7,021 nt of DNA from Oscillospiraceae bacterium (GTDB lineage Bacteria > Bacillota > Clostridia > Oscillospirales > Oscillospiraceae), in assembly GCA_902767395.1 (NCBI GenBank), contig CACXHI010000160.1, positions 1 through 7,021 of the forward strand. Direction: 5' to 3'. The stretch's first letter is position 1. The number at the start of each line of letters is the position of its first letter. A program made the position numbers and the translations under genes. Below, piece by piece: positions 4,887 to 7,021 of this stretch. Below the pieces are notes generated by a model. The model was given only the letters and a program-made list of their open reading frames with translations. It was not told the origin of the DNA and ran no database searches.

Positions 4887-6658
4887 AGCGTTCCGAAAAA
4901 CAGTCCGCGGCGCCGGGTACGATGAAGCGCGTCCTGCAAACGCTTGGTTCCTATCGGCTCTGGATGCTGTTGTCTTTGCTGTGCGCCGCCGCCGCAGTCG
5001 CCCTGACCCTCTATCTTCCCGTGCTTGTCGGGCGGGCCATTGACCGAATCATTGGACCGGGGCAGGTGGATTTCGATGGAATTTCCGCCCTGCTTTCACA
5101 GATTTTGATGGTTGCCGTTTTGACCGCGCTGGTGCAATGGTTGAATAGCGCAATCAACAATCGGATTACCTATCGGGTTGTGCAGGACGTCCGTATTCGC
5201 ACCTTTCAGCACATCCAACGCCTTCCGCTGTCTTATCTGGATCAGCAAAGTGTCGGCTCCATTGTCAGCCGAATGATTACCGACGTCGACCAGTTTGCCG
5301 ACGGCCTCCTTCTTGGCTTTACACAGCTTTTCAGCGGGATGATTACGATTCTCGGAACGCTTTTCTTCATGCTGTCCATCAAGCCTCTGATTGCCCTGCT
5401 GGTAATTGTTCTGACCCCTTTGAGCTTTGTGGTTGCGAAATACATTGCCTCTCACACGCACAGTTATTTTGTATCACAGAGCAAAACCCGCGCAGAGCAG
5501 ACTGCCTATGTGGACGAGTATCTCGGCAACCAGAAGATCGTCAAGGCCTTTGGTCGTGAGACGGACGCAGTGGAGGCGTTCGACGCCATTAACGAGCGCT
5601 TGGAAACCGTGTCGCTGAAAGCCATTTTCTTTTCCTCCCTGACGAATCCATGCACCCGGTTTGTCAACGCAGTCGTCTACGCCGCTGTCGTTCTGACCGG
5701 CTCAGTGCTGTGTGTCTCCACAGTCGGTGCGGCCTCCGCCTTTACGGTGGGAAGCTTGACCGCGCTTCTGGCCTACGCCAACCAATATACGAAGCCGTTC
5801 AATGAGATCAGCGGCGTCGTAACAGAGTTCCAGAACGCGCTTGCCTGCGCAGGCCGGGTGTTCGCATTGATGGACGAACCACAGGAATCGCCGGACGCTG
5901 CCGATGCAAAGCATTTGCGGCAGGTGAGGGGAGAGGTTGGCCTGAAGCACGTTTGCTTCTCCTATTCGCCAGACAAGTCTCTGATTGAGAATTTGAGCTT
6001 CCACGTCAAGCCCGGTCAGCGCATTGCCATCGTCGGGCCGACGGGCTGCGGAAAAACGACGCTGATCAACCTGCTGATGCGGTTCTACGACGTCAACAGC
6101 GGTGCTGTGACCGTGGACGGAACAGACGTGCGGGAAATTCCCCGACACAGTCTGCGCGAACACTATGGAATGGTGCTTCAGGAAACGTGGCTTCGCTCCG
6201 GTACGATTCGGGAGAATCTGACCCTTGGCCGTCCGAACGCCACGGACGAGGAGGTTGTTGCCGCTTGTAAGGCGGCCCACGCAGACAGCTTCATCCGGCT
6301 GTTGCCCAAGGGGTATGACACTTGGATTTCCGAGGACGGGGGAATGCTCTCTCAGGGGCAAAAGCAGCTTCTCTGTATCGCCAGAATCATGCTCTGCCTC
6401 CCTCCCATGCTGATTCTCGATGAAGCCACCTCGTCCATCGACACTCGCACGGAAATTAAGATTCAAAAAGCCTTTGCCGCCATGATGCAGGGCCGCACAA
6501 GCTTTATCGTTGCACATCGGCTCTCCACCATTCGGGAGGCGGACGTGATTCTTGTCATGCGAGAGGGCAAGGTGATCGAAATCGGCAATCACGATACTCT
6601 TCTTGCCGCCGGCGGCTTTTATGCCAAGCTCTATGAAAGTCAGTTTTCCCATTCGTGA
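4883..6658 (+). CDS. Heterodimeric ABC exporter, subunit 2 (catalytic Walker B, degenerate signature)
   Basis: This 591-residue half-transporter is the partner of subunit 1. It has six predicted helices (about 26-50, 70-90, 143-164, 167-188, 260-281, 286-306) and an ATPase domain from about 350. The A-loop is Tyr361, Walker A GPTGCGKT is 385-392 with Lys391, and the Q-loop is Gln433. Walker B is LILDEATSSID with Asp513 and catalytic Glu514, and the H-loop is His545. Its signature motif is LSQGQ (489-493) instead of LSGGQ. Pairing this subunit's Walker A/B with LSGGQ of subunit 1 gives the active ATP site, and the reverse pairing gives the degenerate one. GGAGG at 4871-4875, 7 nt before the ATG, supports the first methionine over Met14. 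The start codon overlaps the stop of subunit 1 by 4 nt. It is a multidrug- or lipid-type exporter by family, with the actual substrate unknown. Confidence 0.93.
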   Translation: MKRSEKQSAAPGTMKRVLQTLGSYRLWMLLSLLCAAAAVALTLYLPVLVGRAIDRIIGPGQVDFDGISALLSQILMVAVLTALVQWLNSAINNRITYRVVQDVRIRTFQHIQRLPLSYLDQQSVGSIVSRMITDVDQFADGLLLGFTQLFSGMITILGTLFFMLSIKPLIALLVIVLTPLSFVVAKYIASHTHSYFVSQSKTRAEQTAYVDEYLGNQKIVKAFGRETDAVEAFDAINERLETVSLKAIFFSSLTNPCTRFVNAVVYAAVVLTGSVLCVSTVGAASAFTVGSLTALLAYANQYTKPFNEISGVVTEFQNALACAGRVFALMDEPQESPDAADAKHLRQVRGEVGLKHVCFSYSPDKSLIENLSFHVKPGQRIAIVGPTGCGKTTLINLLMRFYDVNSGAVTVDGTDVREIPRHSLREHYGMVLQETWLRSGTIRENLTLGRPNATDEEVVAACKAAHADSFIRLLPKGYDTWISEDGGMLSQGQKQLLCIARIMLCLPPMLILDEATSSIDTRTEIKIQKAFAAMMQGRTSFIVAHRLSTIREADVILVMREGKVIEIGNHDTLLAAGGFYAKLYESQFSHS

Positions 6659-6663
6659 TTCGT

Positions 6664-6684
6664 CCACGGCCTCCGCTGGTTTCT
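6664..6684 (+). terminator. Possible weak terminator after the ABC operon
   Basis: CCACGG (6664-6669) pairs with CCG and TGG (6673-6679), with a bulged C at 6676, around a 3-nt loop. It is followed by TTTCT. The stem is short and imperfect and the T-run is poor, so this is only a candidate. It lies 5 nt after the stop of subunit 2 and 25 nt before the insertion sequence. Confidence 0.3.
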
Positions 6685-6700
6685 CCACGAAAAAGCGGCT

Positions 6701-6708
6701 GTTTCACT
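6701..6708. repeat. Putative 8-bp target-site duplication (left copy) of the IS66 element
   Basis: The 8 bases GTTTCACT stand directly before the terminal GTAAGCG of the element. IS66-family elements generate 8-bp duplications. The right copy lies outside the window, so the duplication itself is not seen. Confidence 0.5.
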
Positions 6709-6723
6709 GTAAGCGTCAAATCT

Positions 6724-6746
6724 GAGGGCGGGTTGAAGTAGCCCTC
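6724..6746. repeat. Inverted repeat near the IS66 left end
   Basis: GAGGGC (6724-6729) and GCCCTC (6741-6746) are perfect inverted arms around 11 nt. The position just inside the terminus suggests a transposase binding site or a hairpin that limits read-through from outside. Neither is shown. Confidence 0.45.
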
Positions 6747-6761
6747 CGAATATGAGACAAT
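6733..6761 (+). promoter_or_regulatory. Weak candidate promoter for IS66 tnpA
   Basis: TTGAAG (6733-6738) and GACAAT (6756-6761) are separated by 17 nt. Each box matches the consensus at four of six positions. The spacing is ideal but the boxes are weak, as would suit a low-expression transposon promoter. Confidence 0.3.
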
Positions 6762-6770
6762 GGAGCGGGG

Positions 6771-6790
6771 CTTCCATGGACTTCCATCGA
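6771..6790. repeat. Tandem 10-bp repeat in the IS66 leader
   Basis: CTTCCATGGA (6771-6780) is followed directly by CTTCCATCGA (6781-6790), one base different. Further on, CATAGAC occurs at 6837-6843 and 6857-6863, and AGGGAGTC occurs at 6806-6813 and 6848-6855. The leader between the terminus and tnpA is thus unusually rich in short repeats. Confidence 0.6.
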
Positions 6791-6877
6791 GTCGGTGCGA
6801 GTCTAAGGGAGTCCCTGCATTTGTGCCTGGCAGTGCCATAGACTGTCAGGGAGTCTCATAGACATGGAGGGATTATC

Positions 6878-7021
6878 ATGGGAGAGATTACCATTCGCGG
6901 TACGCGTGCGCAGCAAAACCTCATGGAGTGGAGCCGGCGCGTGGCGGATTGCCGCAGCAGTGGGATGTCGGTAACACGCTGGTGCTCGGAGCACAACGTC
7001 AAGCCAAAGACCTATTACAAC
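6878..7021 (+). CDS. tnpA: IS66-family element accessory protein TnpA (Orf1), N-terminal 48 residues
   Basis: The reading frame opens at ATG 6878 with GGAGG (6866-6870) 7 nt before it and stays open to the right edge. It encodes 48 residues beginning MGEITIRGTRAQQNL. The segment RVADCRSSGMSVTRWCSEHNVKPKTYYN matches the pattern of IS66 Orf1 proteins, in which a short helix pair with 'SGMS(V)xxWCxxxxVxxxTYYxW' precedes a helix-turn-helix-like DNA-binding region. Orf1 is an accessory protein needed with Orf2 for transposition by the DDE transposase encoded by the third gene. The C-terminal part and the other two genes lie beyond the window, so intactness cannot be judged. Confidence 0.8.
   Translation, partial: MGEITIRGTRAQQNLMEWSRRVADCRSSGMSVTRWCSEHNVKPKTYYN

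Larger units (their letters stand above)
6709..7021 (+). mobile_element. IS66-family insertion sequence, left end (partial)
   Basis: The element appears to start at GTAAGCGTC (6709-6717). Terminal repeats of the IS66 family commonly begin GTAA, often GTAAGCG. About 170 nt further on begins a protein that reads as IS66 TnpA (Orf1). Family members normally carry tnpA, tnpB and tnpC in this order over about 2.5 kb, so most of the element lies to the right of the window. The insertion fell in the short gap just after the ABC exporter operon and breaks no gene that I can see. The exact boundary rests on the terminal motif and needs the right end to confirm it. Confidence 0.75.

Noticed and set aside
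5702..6688. A long minus-strand open frame of 328 codons opposite ABC subunit 2.
   Set aside because: It is the complement of the conserved ATPase domain with no family resemblance or start signals, so it is a shadow frame.

Overview
The window looks like chromosomal DNA of a strictly anaerobic, moderately GC-rich Firmicute, most likely a Clostridia-type gut or sediment fermenter. The evidence is the [FeFe]-hydrogenase maturation genes, strong GGAGG-type ribosome binding sites, consensus sigma-A promoters and a Gram-positive style heterodimeric ABC exporter. The genus cannot be named from the sequence alone.

Layout. Positions 1-2035 (minus strand) carry a compact operon in the order TM1266-like regulator, hydE, hydG, with hydG running off the left edge. 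HydG and HydE are the two radical SAM enzymes that build the CO, CN- and bridging ligands of the hydrogenase H-cluster. The small TM1266-like protein is usually found with them. The operon has a good promoter at 2148-2176 and a leader of about 105 nt. That leader contains a strong intrinsic terminator (2060-2088) just before the first ribosome binding site, so the operon appears to be controlled by transcription attenuation. Positions 2290-3039 (minus) encode TcdA, the E1-like enzyme that cyclises t6A37 in tRNA. It has its own near-perfect promoter.

From a divergent promoter at 3110-3137 (plus) runs a two-gene operon (3165-6658) for a heterodimeric ABC exporter. The genes overlap by ATGA. The first subunit has a degenerate Walker B and H-loop and an intact LSGGQ. 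The second has an intact Walker B and H-loop and a degenerate LSQGQ. Together they make one active and one degenerate ATP site. At 6709 the left end of an IS66-family insertion sequence begins, with a possible 8-bp target duplication before it. The first 48 codons of its TnpA (Orf1) run off the right edge.

The genes are mostly familiar families. The feature most likely to be undescribed is the attenuator leader of the hydrogenase-maturation operon, which I could not match to any riboswitch class I know.
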